Shown here: one piece after another, positions 9,100 to 16,443 of the stretch | How the letters are laid out: each line of letters begins with the position of its first letter | Position numbering within the stretch: position 1 is the stretch's first letter | Assembly (NCBI GenBank): GCA_002083825.1 | Contig: DAZV01000037.1 | Location: 1-64,000 of the forward strand | Direction of reading: 5' to 3' | DNA from: Candidatus Sericytochromatia bacterium S15B-MN24 CBMW_12 | GTDB taxonomy: Bacteria; Cyanobacteriota; Sericytochromatia; S15B-MN24; UBA4093 | Length of the DNA stretch: 64,000 nt | Notes under the pieces: model-generated | Databases searched by the model: none | What the model saw: the letters and a program-made list of their open reading frames with translations, nothing else | Told to the model about the DNA's origin: nothing | Program-made: the position numbers and the translations under genes

Positions 9100-9756
9100 T
9101 CACGGCCAGTTCCGCTCCAACTTCTCCAGTTGATCGCGGCTGGCCTTGAGGTGGACGCCGTCGTCGTCCACGGCGCTGACCCAGCTCAGCGGCACGGAGA
9201 CGTCATGGGGGAAGAGGAAGCCCTTGCGGATGACGAAGCCGGTCGCGCGCTCATGGTCCGGGTCGACGAGGACCTCCTCGATCCGCCCGCAGGATCCGTC
9301 GGTGCAGAGGACCGGCAACCCCTCCGTGATGGCGACCTCTCCCGCGGGGATGTGGTGGTGTTCGATCCGCAAGGGGCCCGGGTTGAAGACGCCGAGATCG
9401 GGAAGGGGCAGGATGGCGCAGCCCTCACCGTAGGGAGCGGCCATGTCGGAGGACGGCAGGCAGTAATCGGTGGATAGGTAGTCGGGGAGGTCCTTCAACT
9501 CGTCCGCGCCGACCTTGAGGACGATGCCCTTCGGCCCGAGCCGCCCGACCATGGCCATGGGAAGGACCACTTCCCGTCCGTCGCCTATCCGGACGATCAG
9601 ATGGGTGACTTCCGCCGACCTGGGCTCCAGGACCACCTTTTGCAGGCGTCCACAGCGCCCGTCGAGGCAACGGATCTCGGCGTCGAAGCGCAGCGACTCC
9701 GGGATGGCCTTCTCTTTCATGCGATCCTCCATGCGATCCTCCATGCGATCCTCCAT
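9100..9756 (-). CDS. Tandem PRC-barrel-domain protein
   Basis: Cytosolic protein of up to 218 residues with two PRC-barrel-like domains. The first contains CLDGRCGRLQKVVLEPRSAEVTHLIVR; the second contains CTDGSCGRIEEVLVDPDHERATGFVIRKG and ends VHLKASRDQLEKL, a classic PRC-barrel ending. PRC barrels occur in RimM and in photosynthetic reaction-centre H subunits and often act as small binding modules; no specific role can be assigned. The start is ambiguous: four in-frame ATGs occur every 12 bases, each preceded by GGAGG (9756, 9744, 9732, 9720). The track start at 9822 lacks comparable support. Confidence 0.75.
   Translation of the reverse strand: MEDRMEDRMEDRMKEKAIPESLRFDAEIRCLDGRCGRLQKVVLEPRSAEVTHLIVRIGDGREVVLPMAMVGRLGPKGIVLKVGADELKDLPDYLSTDYCLPSSDMAAPYGEGCAILPLPDLGVFNPGPLRIEHHHIPAGEVAITEGLPVLCTDGSCGRIEEVLVDPDHERATGFVIRKGFLFPHDVSVPLSWVSAVDDDGVHLKASRDQLEKLERNWP
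9718..9756 (-). repeat. Tandem 12-bp repeat of start codon plus ribosome site
   Basis: Read on the minus strand, the unit ATGGAGGATCGC occurs three times, followed by a fourth ATG. Each unit holds a start codon and the GGAGGA Shine-Dalgarno for the next one, 12 bases apart and in frame (peptide MEDR repeated). It is part of the 5' coding end of the PRC-barrel gene. Unit number would change both the N terminus and the number of initiation sites. Confidence 0.85.
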
Positions 9757-9822
9757 GCGATTCCCCCTCCGGTCAGCCACTCCTTTCCGGCTGTTTACCG
9801 GCTGCTTGCCGGCTGTCTGCAC

Positions 9823-10257
9823 GACCTGCTATCCCCTGCTTGTCTGGTTTCGAGCGGGGCCCGGGTTCCGGGAAGTAGCCCCGCTCATCCTAGCAAATCG
9901 CGAAGGCCGAGTTTGCCCTTGCGAAGGCCGGATCTTGGCCCGCTGGGGTCCGTTGCCCCGGCGCGGCGGTCGGCTCGCGTAGAGTCCAACCCCATCTCCG
10001 GAACCGTGGGGGAGGAGGATCCCGTCCCTTGGCGCGGAAGCGGGCGTTGACAGTCCAAAACGCCCGGAGATACAGTACGGAAAAAGATTAATGAAAATTA
10101 ACCAAAATTCTTGTCGGCAGTCGACAGCCGAGGAGCCGAAAAGCCGCCAGGAGATTGCGGCGACCTGAGTTTGGGGAGCCTTGAGGTTGGGGAGCCTGAT
10201 GAATGAGCGCCCGATCCCAACTGGCGGAGACATGGCGGGAAATAAAGGAGGGATACC
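9823..10257. other. Intergenic region upstream of the KGG gene cluster
   Basis: A 435-base stretch between the divergent PRC-barrel and KGG genes. I see no credible coding frame; the long minus-strand ORF in the track here is a shadow of the KGG genes and runs through this gap without its own signals. Just left of it (9787-9820) CCGGCTG recurs three times at roughly 11-base spacing. The right part is A/T-rich around 10080-10115 and holds the promoter at 10047-10076, which implies a leader of about 175 bases. Confidence 0.6.
10047..10076 (+). promoter_or_regulatory. Probable promoter of the KGG-protein cluster
   Basis: Perfect TTGACA (10047-10052) and TACAGT (10071-10076) separated by 18 bases, followed by an A/T-rich start region. 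It lies about 180 bases before the first KGG gene, which has a near-perfect AAAGGAGG ribosome site. Confidence 0.55.
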
Positions 10258-10662
10258 ATGGCGCGCAAGACCACGACGCCACGCGAGGCGGCTCCCAAGG
10301 CAAGCGGCGAGCTTTCGGTTCGCGAAGCTGGGCGACTGGGGGGAAACAAGGTCAAGGAAAAGTACGGACCCGACTTCTACTCGGAGATCGGGACCAAGGG
10401 GGGCGAATCGGTCCGCCGTGAAGTCGAGACGGGCGGCCTGCCCAAGGACTTCTATTCTCAGATCGGCCAAAAGGGGGGCAATGCAGTCAAGGCCGAGTAT
10501 GGCCCCGAGTTCTACTCGCAGATCGGCCGCAAGGGCGGCAATAAGGTGAAGGAAACGTACGGACCCGAGTTCTACTCGCAAATCGGGACCAAGGGCGGAA
10601 ACAAGGTACGTGACCTGATCAATGCGGGAAAGGCCCAGCTTGAGGGCCGCAAGGAGAAATAG
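10258..10662 (+). CDS. GsiB-like KGG-repeat stress protein 1
   Basis: Very hydrophilic protein of 134 residues made of repeats near 20 residues long, consensus KxKYGPEFYSEIGxKGGNxV. About five KGG units are visible, ending in NKVRDLINAGKAQLEGRKEK. The pattern matches the KGG/GsiB family of general-stress hydrophilins (Bacillus GsiB, E. coli YciG), which are linked to desiccation, osmotic and acid stress and thought to be largely disordered. The start has AAAGGAGG. It is the first of three related genes, likely co-transcribed from the promoter at 10047. One repeat is degenerate (VETGGLPKDFYSQIG). Confidence 0.88.
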   Translation: MARKTTTPREAAPKASGELSVREAGRLGGNKVKEKYGPDFYSEIGTKGGESVRREVETGGLPKDFYSQIGQKGGNAVKAEYGPEFYSQIGRKGGNKVKETYGPEFYSQIGTKGGNKVRDLINAGKAQLEGRKEK

Positions 10663-10740
10663 GCGAAGCGTCCTCCGAACGGCCTCGGGCATCCGGGGCT
10701 TTCAGACCGGGGGCATCTGAAAGGAAAGGCGAGGTTCCCA

Positions 10741-11061
10741 ATGCCTGAGAAGAAGAAACGGGATATCGAGAAACCGAAACAAGGCGACATGACCGTTCGC
10801 GAAGCCGGACACCTCGGCGGCGAGAAGGTCAAGGAGAAATACGGACCCGAGTTCTACTCGGAAATCGGCCAAAAAGGCGGCGAGAAAACCGCCGAGACCC
10901 ACGGCCGCGAGTTCTACCAGGAGATCGGCCACAAGGGCGGCGAGACCGTCAAGGAGAAGTACGGCCCCGAGTTCTACTCGGAAATCGGCCACGAAGGCGG
11001 CCAGAAGGTCAAGGATCTGATCGAGAAGGGGAAAAAAGTCGAAGAAGAAGAAAAACAGTAG
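10741..11061 (+). CDS. GsiB-like KGG-repeat stress protein 2
   Basis: Second paralogue, 106 residues, four KGG units (REAGHLGGEKV, FYSEIGQKGGEKT, FYQEIGHKGGETV, FYSEIGHEGGQKV). One unit reads FYQEIG, identical to the core of Bacillus GsiB repeats. The last unit has HEGG in place of HKGG. The N terminus (MPEKKKRDIEKPKQGD) and C terminus (KKVEEEEKQ) are highly charged. An AAAGGCGAGG ribosome site precedes the ATG. There are 78 bases between it and gene 1, and 21 to gene 3. Confidence 0.88.
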   Translation: MPEKKKRDIEKPKQGDMTVREAGHLGGEKVKEKYGPEFYSEIGQKGGEKTAETHGREFYQEIGHKGGETVKEKYGPEFYSEIGHEGGQKVKDLIEKGKKVEEEEKQ

Positions 11062-11082
11062 CTCCCTGGAAAGGAGATCTTC

Positions 11083-11316
11083 ATGGCGAAGCAACCAGAG
11101 AACACGGGCGGCATGTCCGTCCGCGAAGCCGGCCGAAAGGGCGGCAATGCCGTAAAACAGAAATACGGCCCGGAGTTCTACTCCGAAATCGGCCAAAAAG
11201 GCGGCGAGGCGGTCCTACGCGAGCGCGGCCCCGAGTTCTTCTCCGAGATCGGCCACAAGGGCGGTCAGCGCGTGAAGGAACTCATCGAGGAGGGCAAACG
11301 CCGGACCACGAAGTAG
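11083..11316 (+). CDS. GsiB-like KGG-repeat stress protein 3
   Basis: Shortest paralogue, 77 residues with three KGG units: VREAGRKGGNAV, FYSEIGQKGGEAV and FFSEIGHKGGQRV. The start VREAGRKGG closely recalls the REEAGRKGGE opening of GsiB. It is preceded by AAGGAG and followed at 13 bases by a strong hairpin, which ends the three-gene transcription unit. High similarity among the three suggests tandem duplication with loss or gain of repeat units. Confidence 0.87.
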   Translation: MAKQPENTGGMSVREAGRKGGNAVKQKYGPEFYSEIGQKGGEAVLRERGPEFFSEIGHKGGQRVKELIEEGKRRTTK

Positions 11317-11328
11317 CGTTCAGACCGA

Positions 11329-11358
11329 GAGGCCGGGATCCATGCGGATCCCGGCCTC
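11329..11358 (+). terminator. Hairpin after the KGG cluster
   Basis: Perfect 13-bp stem GAGGCCGGGATCC / GGATCCCGGCCTC with an ATGC loop, 13 bases after the third KGG gene. No T-run follows. Likely transcript end. Confidence 0.65.
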
Positions 11359-11461
11359 CGATCGTCGGCGAAAAGCTGACCCCGTTTCGCCCGCCCTTGC
11401 CCAGCGCCTTGACCTTCCGAATCCAAGCCGTTCGCAAGCCGACCAGGAGCGAGAAACGGCG

Positions 11462-11490
11462 TAGACCTGCGGTTCCCGGGATGATAAAAT
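11462..11490 (+). promoter_or_regulatory. Probable promoter of the OPT transporter gene
   Basis: TAGACC (4 of 6 to TTGACA), 17-base spacer, TAAAAT (5 of 6) with an extended TGA element (TGATAAAAT). It ends 58 bases before the transporter ATG. Confidence 0.55.
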
Positions 11491-11547
11491 CTGGTAAGCA
11501 ACCCTTTCCGGCCCCGCCGGCCATGTCCAAGAAGGAAGCCAAGCCGC

Positions 11548-13482
11548 ATGTCCACGTCCGTCAAAGATTCCGCGGAGGCCTCCGCCGGCCCCGAACGGGA
11601 GCTGACGCCGCAAGAGCGCGAGCTCGAGTGGTATCACACCGTCTACAAGGGCGACACCATGCCCCAGCTCACCGTCCGTTCCGTCGTTATGGGCGGCGTC
11701 CTGGGCGGCGTCATGTCGCTCTCCAATCTCTACGTGGGACTCAAGACCGGTTGGGGACTCGGAGTCGCCATCACCGCCTGCATCCTCTCCTACGCCATCT
11801 GGACGAGCTTCCGGAAAATCGGCCTGGTCAAGACGGACATGTCCATCCTCGAGAACAATTCCATGCAGTCGACCGCCTCGTCGGCGGGCTACTCGACCGG
11901 GGGCACCATGACCTCGGCGATCGCTGCCTACCTGCTGGTCACCCAGGCCCACCTCGACTTCGGAACCCTCATGGCGTGGACCTTCTTCCTCGCCATGCTC
12001 GGCGTCATGCTGGCCATCCCCATGAAGCGTCAGATGATCAACATCGAGCAGCTCCGCTTCCCCTCGGGCACGGCGGCCGCGGCCACCCTCAAGAGCCTTC
12101 ATGCCAAGGGCACCGAGGCAGTGACCCAGGCCCGCATGCTGTTCTGGGCCATGGGAGTCGGCGCCATCGTCGCCTGGTTCCGCGACGGCATGGCCTGGCT
12201 GGGTAGCCGCCTGGCCGACCCCGCCATGTTCAAGGACCTCCCCATCTTCGCTCTCCCCTCCGCCCTCAAGGGCTTCATCGAGCGGCTCACCATTCCGGCG
12301 CTCATCGAGTTCCCCGGTCTGAAAATCGCCGGCCAGCCCCTCATCAAGTGGACCATCGCCTTCGAAGCCTCCCTCATCATGATCGCCGCCGGCGCCCTCA
12401 TGGGCTGGAAGGTCGGCTGGAGCTTGCTCCTGGGCGCCGTCATCAACTACGGCATCGCCGCCCCCTACATCTGGGAGCGCTTCCCGGGAGCCATCACCGC
12501 CCTCAGCTACCGGGGCATCGTCAACTGGAGCCTCTGGGCCGGCGCCTCCCTGATGGTCACCTCAGGCTTGCTGGCCTTCGCCATGCAGTGGAAGACCATC
12601 GTTCGCGCGCTGAAGCCCCGCAGGTCTGCCGACGGCAAGGCCGAGATCGACCCGCTGGCGGCCATCGAGGTTCCCTCGAGCTGGTTCTGGGGCGGCACGG
12701 CGTTTGCGGCCCTCGGCGTCATGACCATCATGCACTTCGCCTTCCACGTCTCGCCATGGATGAGCATCATCGCGGTCATCATGACCTTCTTCCTCTCCCT
12801 GGTCGCCTGCCGAGCCACGGGTGAAACCGACACCACCCCCATCGGCGCCATGGGCAAGATCACCCAGCTCACCTACGGCATGCTCGCTCCGGCCAGCATG
12901 GTCACCAACCTCATGACGGCCTGCGTGACGGCTGGTGCGGCTGGCTCTGCCGCCGACCTCCTCACCGACCTCAAGAGCGGCTACCTCCTGGGCGCCAACC
13001 CCCGCAAGCAGTTCCTGGCCCAGTTCGCCGGCATCTTCGTCGGTACCGCCGTGGTCGTGCCGATGTTCTACGTCCTGGTCCCCACCGCGGACATTCTCGG
13101 CTCGGACAAGTTCCCCGCACCCTCGGCGCAGGTCTGGGCGAGCGTCGCCCAGTTGCTCAGCAACGGTGTCGACAGCCTGCATCCCGCGGCCCGCGCCGGC
13201 CTGCTGATCGGCGGTCTGATCGGGATCCTGCTGCCCTTGCTCGATAAGTTCGCCCCCGCCAAGGTCAAGCCCTTCATTCCCTCGGCGATGGGCCTGGGCC
13301 TCGCGCTCGTCATCCCTGCCTGGAACGCCATCTCGATGTTCCTGGGCGCCCTGATCGTCCTCGTCTGGGAGCGGTTCAGCCCTCGGACCGCGGCGCTCTG
13401 CATCATCGCGATCGCCTCGGGAATCATTGCCGGCGAGAGCCTCATGGGAGTCGCCGTGGCGCTCCTGGGAGTCCTTCCCTAG
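11548..13482 (+). CDS. OPT-family oligopeptide/metal-chelate transporter
   Basis: Polytopic inner-membrane protein of 644 residues with about 14-16 hydrophobic segments. Family hallmarks of the bacterial OPT group are present: QLTVRSVVMGGVLGGVMSLSNLYVGLKTGWG near the N terminus, SSAGYSTGGTMTSA, and IEQLRFPSGTAAAATLKSLH. OPT carriers move peptides or metal-chelate complexes by ion-coupled transport; substrate cannot be predicted. It is a stand-alone gene with its own promoter and a good intrinsic terminator. The GAAGGAAG ribosome site is 10 bases before ATG. Confidence 0.92.
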   Translation: MSTSVKDSAEASAGPERELTPQERELEWYHTVYKGDTMPQLTVRSVVMGGVLGGVMSLSNLYVGLKTGWGLGVAITACILSYAIWTSFRKIGLVKTDMSILENNSMQSTASSAGYSTGGTMTSAIAAYLLVTQAHLDFGTLMAWTFFLAMLGVMLAIPMKRQMINIEQLRFPSGTAAAATLKSLHAKGTEAVTQARMLFWAMGVGAIVAWFRDGMAWLGSRLADPAMFKDLPIFALPSALKGFIERLTIPALIEFPGLKIAGQPLIKWTIAFEASLIMIAAGALMGWKVGWSLLLGAVINYGIAAPYIWERFPGAITALSYRGIVNWSLWAGASLMVTSGLLAFAMQWKTIVRALKPRRSADGKAEIDPLAAIEVPSSWFWGGTAFAALGVMTIMHFAFHVSPWMSIIAVIMTFFLSLVACRATGETDTTPIGAMGKITQLTYGMLAPASMVTNLMTACVTAGAAGSAADLLTDLKSGYLLGANPRKQFLAQFAGIFVGTAVVVPMFYVLVPTADILGSDKFPAPSAQVWASVAQLLSNGVDSLHPAARAGLLIGGLIGILLPLLDKFAPAKVKPFIPSAMGLGLALVIPAWNAISMFLGALIVLVWERFSPRTAALCIIAIASGIIAGESLMGVAVALLGVLP

Positions 13483-13543
13483 CGCCTGCGGCCGTTTCGA
13501 GAAAGACGTTTTTGCTCTGAAGCGACCACCGGCAACTCGGAAT

Positions 13544-13582
13544 CAGGTCCCGCTCACCTCGCGTGAACGGGACCTGGTTTTA
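13544..13582 (+). terminator. Intrinsic terminator of the OPT gene
   Basis: Stem CAGGTCCCG / CGGGACCTG extended by TCAC/GTGA after one mismatch, loop CTCGC, followed by GTTTTATC. It is a good Rho-independent form. Confidence 0.78.
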
Positions 13583-13606
13583 TCAGGTCACTGAACGGAA
13601 AGCGCA

Positions 13607-14473
13607 TCAAAGTGAGATCTCAAGCACTCCAATGGATCGCTTTCCATCCTTGATCGGCCCATGAACATACAGTAGACCGTCTCGGCCTACGGCAAAGTCC
13701 TCAACCAGATTGATGGGTTCGGAATTCATTCGAAGCTCATCCCGATTCCAGAATCGAATGAGCTCACCATGAGTTGAAAAGACATAAATCCGTTCAAGGG
13801 TTGACGCCCAGATGTTGCCGACCGGGTCAAAGCGAACGTGGCAAAGGCCTTCCTTTTCGAACGAGTAGTGCCCATTTGCATGAGTCACACCGTCCATATG
13901 AAACAACAACTTTCCGTCGAAAGAATACTTATACAATCGATCGACAGGGAATCCCCCGAGAACGAACGTATTCTCGAAAGTTGCAACCGACGAGGGAAGG
14001 CTGAGAGGATAATCCCAAAAGGGCTCATCGACATCGTCAGGACAAGCGATCTCGAAGTCGCTCAGATTACATTCATCATGTTTGCAATATCTGATCACGC
14101 GCCCGTTGCCGTCTACCATGTAGAAGAAGAGCGAACAAGCTGCGATCACCCCCCCTTCCGGAGTCACCGAGAAGTCCTTCCTAAATCTGTAATCTGGCCC
14201 AATAACGGCAAACTCGCTCGTTATATGCGTCTTCGTATTGAAGCGCCATAATTGAGAGTCCAGGTAGAGATACAAATTGTCTTGAGCATCCGCCGCAACG
14301 ACCTCGAGGTAGCGTGGAATGAGATCCTCGTGGATTCGAATAACCGTCGCTGGCGGCAGAAGCTCGCCGCATTTCTCGTCGGCGACGAAAACCACGTCGT
14401 TAGGTCCCCGGATGAACTTTGGGTAGTACTGATCGGCTTCGCTGTATCCACACCAAACGACTCTCGGCGGCAT
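13607..14473 (-). CDS. Uncharacterised beta-propeller-like protein, possibly acquired
   Basis: About 288 residues, no signal peptide or membrane helix. I chose ATG 14473 (PPRVVWCGY...) because GGGAGGA precedes it. Repeated strand-turn units such as DAQDNLYLYLDSQLWRFN, GRVIRYCKHDECN, FDPVGNIWASTLERIYVFS and VGRDGLLYVHGPIKD suggest an NHL/WD40-like propeller with about six blades, but no family is recognised. Base composition and codon use differ from the neighbours: many A/T-ending codons, near 50 percent GC by eye versus well above 60 percent around it. It is flanked by terminators on both sides, consistent with an inserted cargo gene. Function unknown. Confidence 0.72.
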   Translation of the reverse strand: MPPRVVWCGYSEADQYYPKFIRGPNDVVFVADEKCGELLPPATVIRIHEDLIPRYLEVVAADAQDNLYLYLDSQLWRFNTKTHITSEFAVIGPDYRFRKDFSVTPEGGVIAACSLFFYMVDGNGRVIRYCKHDECNLSDFEIACPDDVDEPFWDYPLSLPSSVATFENTFVLGGFPVDRLYKYSFDGKLLFHMDGVTHANGHYSFEKEGLCHVRFDPVGNIWASTLERIYVFSTHGELIRFWNRDELRMNSEPINLVEDFAVGRDGLLYVHGPIKDGKRSIGVLEISL

Positions 14474-14520
14474 TTGTCCTCCCTTCATCCGAAGCGACTC
14501 GCCCGGGCATCAAAAGCCCA

Positions 14521-14552
14521 GAAAAAGAGCGGGCTGCGTACGTGCAACCCGC
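14521..14552 (-). terminator. Intrinsic terminator of the opp operon
   Basis: On the minus strand: stem GCGGGTTGC / GCAGCCCGC (one G-U or mismatch pair) with a six-base loop, then TCTTTTTC. It lies 18 bases beyond the oppC stop. Classic Rho-independent form. Confidence 0.85.
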
Positions 14553-14569
14553 CCCGAAGGCAAATCCGA

Positions 14570-15478
14570 CTACTGCTTGAGCTTGGGATCCAGGGCGTCT
14601 CGCAGGCCGTCGCCCACGAAGTTGATGCTCGCCACCGTCAGGAAGATCAGCAATCCCGGGTAGAACGCCAGCCAGGGAGTGGAAATCATGTACTGCTGGG
14701 CGTCGGTCAGCATGTTCCCCCAGGACGGCGTCGGCGGCTGAATCCCGAAGCCCAGGAAGGAGAGCGCCGACTCCAGCATGATGGCGTCAGCCACCCCCAG
14801 GGTGGCCGCCACGAAGATGGGAGCCAGGGCGTTGGGCAGCATGTGCCGGAGCATGATCCAGATCGACGAGGCCCCTTGCGCATGGGAAGCCTCGATGAAC
14901 TCCTGGTTGCGCAGGGCCAGGAACTCGCCTCGGACCAGGCGCGCCACGCCCATCCAACTGGTCGCGCCGAGGATGAGCACGATGATGGCAAGGTCCTTGC
15001 CCAGGAACTTCATCATGACCATCAGGAGCATGAGGATGGGAATCGAAAGGAAAACGTCGGTCACGCGCATGCCGGCCGTATCCACCCACTTGCCGAAGTA
15101 GCCGGCAAGTCCGCCCACGATGGTGCCGATCACGAGCCCGAGCAGGGCGACCGAAAGGCCCACCGAGAGGGAGATGCGCCCCGCGTGCATCAGACGGGTG
15201 AAGATATCCCGTCCCAGTTCGTCGGTGCCCAGCAGATGCGTCAGGGACGGCCACTGCTGGTTCGAGTGGGGGAGATCGATGCCGTCGAAGGTGTACGGCG
15301 AGAGCAAGGGCCCCACGAAGGACATGAGCACGAGCCCGAGCAGGGCAAAGGCCCCGATGACGGCCATGCGGTGCCGCAGGAAGCGGCGCAAGACCATGCG
15401 CCAGTAAGGCTGGGGGGGATCCGCGAACTCCGCTGTGGGGCGATCCGCCGCGGCCGAGGTCGAGACTTGCGTGGACAT
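14570..15478 (-). CDS. oppC: Oligopeptide ABC transporter permease OppC
   Basis: Inner-membrane permease of 302 residues and last gene of the oppDFABC operon. Family marks: the N-terminal YWRMVLRRFLRHRMAVIGAF segment, HLLGTDELGRDIFTRLMHAGRISL, the EAA loop NQEFIEASHAQGASSIWI, and SFLGFGIQPPTPSWGNML. The C terminus reads NFVGDGLRDALDPKLKQ, the usual OppC ending. It starts 8 bases after oppB and is followed by a strong terminator. Confidence 0.94.
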   Translation of the reverse strand: MSTQVSTSAAADRPTAEFADPPQPYWRMVLRRFLRHRMAVIGAFALLGLVLMSFVGPLLSPYTFDGIDLPHSNQQWPSLTHLLGTDELGRDIFTRLMHAGRISLSVGLSVALLGLVIGTIVGGLAGYFGKWVDTAGMRVTDVFLSIPILMLLMVMMKFLGKDLAIIVLILGATSWMGVARLVRGEFLALRNQEFIEASHAQGASSIWIMLRHMLPNALAPIFVAATLGVADAIMLESALSFLGFGIQPPTPSWGNMLTDAQQYMISTPWLAFYPGLLIFLTVASINFVGDGLRDALDPKLKQ

Positions 15479-15486
15479 GAACCCTC

Positions 15487-16440
15487 CTAGCTGAGTCGGA
15501 TGCGCGGATCCAAGAGCGCGTAGATCATGTCCGCCAGCAGGTTACCGATGACCACCAGGCTGGCGGAAATGGTCAGAATCGCCATCAGGACGGGATAATC
15601 GCTCTTGGTGAGGGCGTCGAAGAAGAGGCGCCCGACCCCCGGCCAGGTGAAGATGGTCTCGGTCATGATGGCTCCCGCGAACAAGGAAGGAAGCGAAAGA
15701 GCCACCACCGTGACGACCGGGATCAGGCCGTTGCGAAGCCCGTGCTTGACGATGACGGCCCACTCGCCGAGGCCCTTGGCCCGGGCGGTGCGGATATACT
15801 CCTGCCGCACGACCTCCAGCATGCTGGAACGCGTGTAGCGGCTCCAGGATGCAATTTGCAGAATACTCAACATGGAGGCGGGCAGGATCAGGTGGGAGAG
15901 AACGTTGAGGGGATTGCCCTCTTGCCCGTAATCCGAGAAGCCGCCGGCAGGTAGCCACTGGAGGGTGGACGCGAAGATGATCATCAGGACGATTCCGAAC
16001 CAGAACGGCGGCAGCGAGTAGCCGATGAACGCCAGGGTGGTCACGCTGTAATCGAACTTCGAGTACTGTTTGATGGCCGAGAGGACCCCGAGCACGACGC
16101 CTATCAGGAGCGAGAAGCCCATGGCCACGGACATGAGAAGGAGCGTGGCGGGCAGGCGTTCGCCGATCATCTCCATGACCGCGCGGCCGGTGAAGAGGGA
16201 ATGCCCGAAGTTGAGTTGCGCGACCTCCTTGAGCCAGTAGAGGTACTGGACGACCGGAGGCTTGTCGAGTCCCATGGCCACCTTGATGGCCTCCAGGTCC
16301 TCGGCGCGGAGGTGGGGGTTCTCGCCGTAGACGGCAAGGGGACCGCCCGGGGCCAGCTGCATGAGCGAGAAGACCACGGCGGTGATGACGAGAAGAAGGG
16401 GAATGGCACCCAGGAGGCGCCGGATAACGTACGATCCCAT
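15487..16440 (-). CDS. oppB: Oligopeptide ABC transporter permease OppB
   Basis: Inner-membrane permease of 317 residues. It shows the N-terminal RRLLGAIPLLLVITAVVFSLMQLAPGGP helix, LNFGHSLFTGRAV, the EAA loop RQEYIRTARAKGLGEWAVI, and ends ADMIYALLDPRIRLS as OppB/DppB proteins do. It lies three bases after the substrate-binding gene and eight before oppC, so the operon is tightly packed. It pairs with OppC to form the transmembrane channel energised by OppD and OppF. Confidence 0.94.
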   Translation of the reverse strand: MGSYVIRRLLGAIPLLLVITAVVFSLMQLAPGGPLAVYGENPHLRAEDLEAIKVAMGLDKPPVVQYLYWLKEVAQLNFGHSLFTGRAVMEMIGERLPATLLLMSVAMGFSLLIGVVLGVLSAIKQYSKFDYSVTTLAFIGYSLPPFWFGIVLMIIFASTLQWLPAGGFSDYGQEGNPLNVLSHLILPASMLSILQIASWSRYTRSSMLEVVRQEYIRTARAKGLGEWAVIVKHGLRNGLIPVVTVVALSLPSLFAGAIMTETIFTWPGVGRLFFDALTKSDYPVLMAILTISASLVVIGNLLADMIYALLDPRIRLS

Positions 16441-16443
16441 TGC

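Noticed and set aside
9718-9756. Short tandem repeat considered as CRISPR or minisatellite
   Set aside because: Unit is 12 bases with no spacers, and lies in frame at a gene start.
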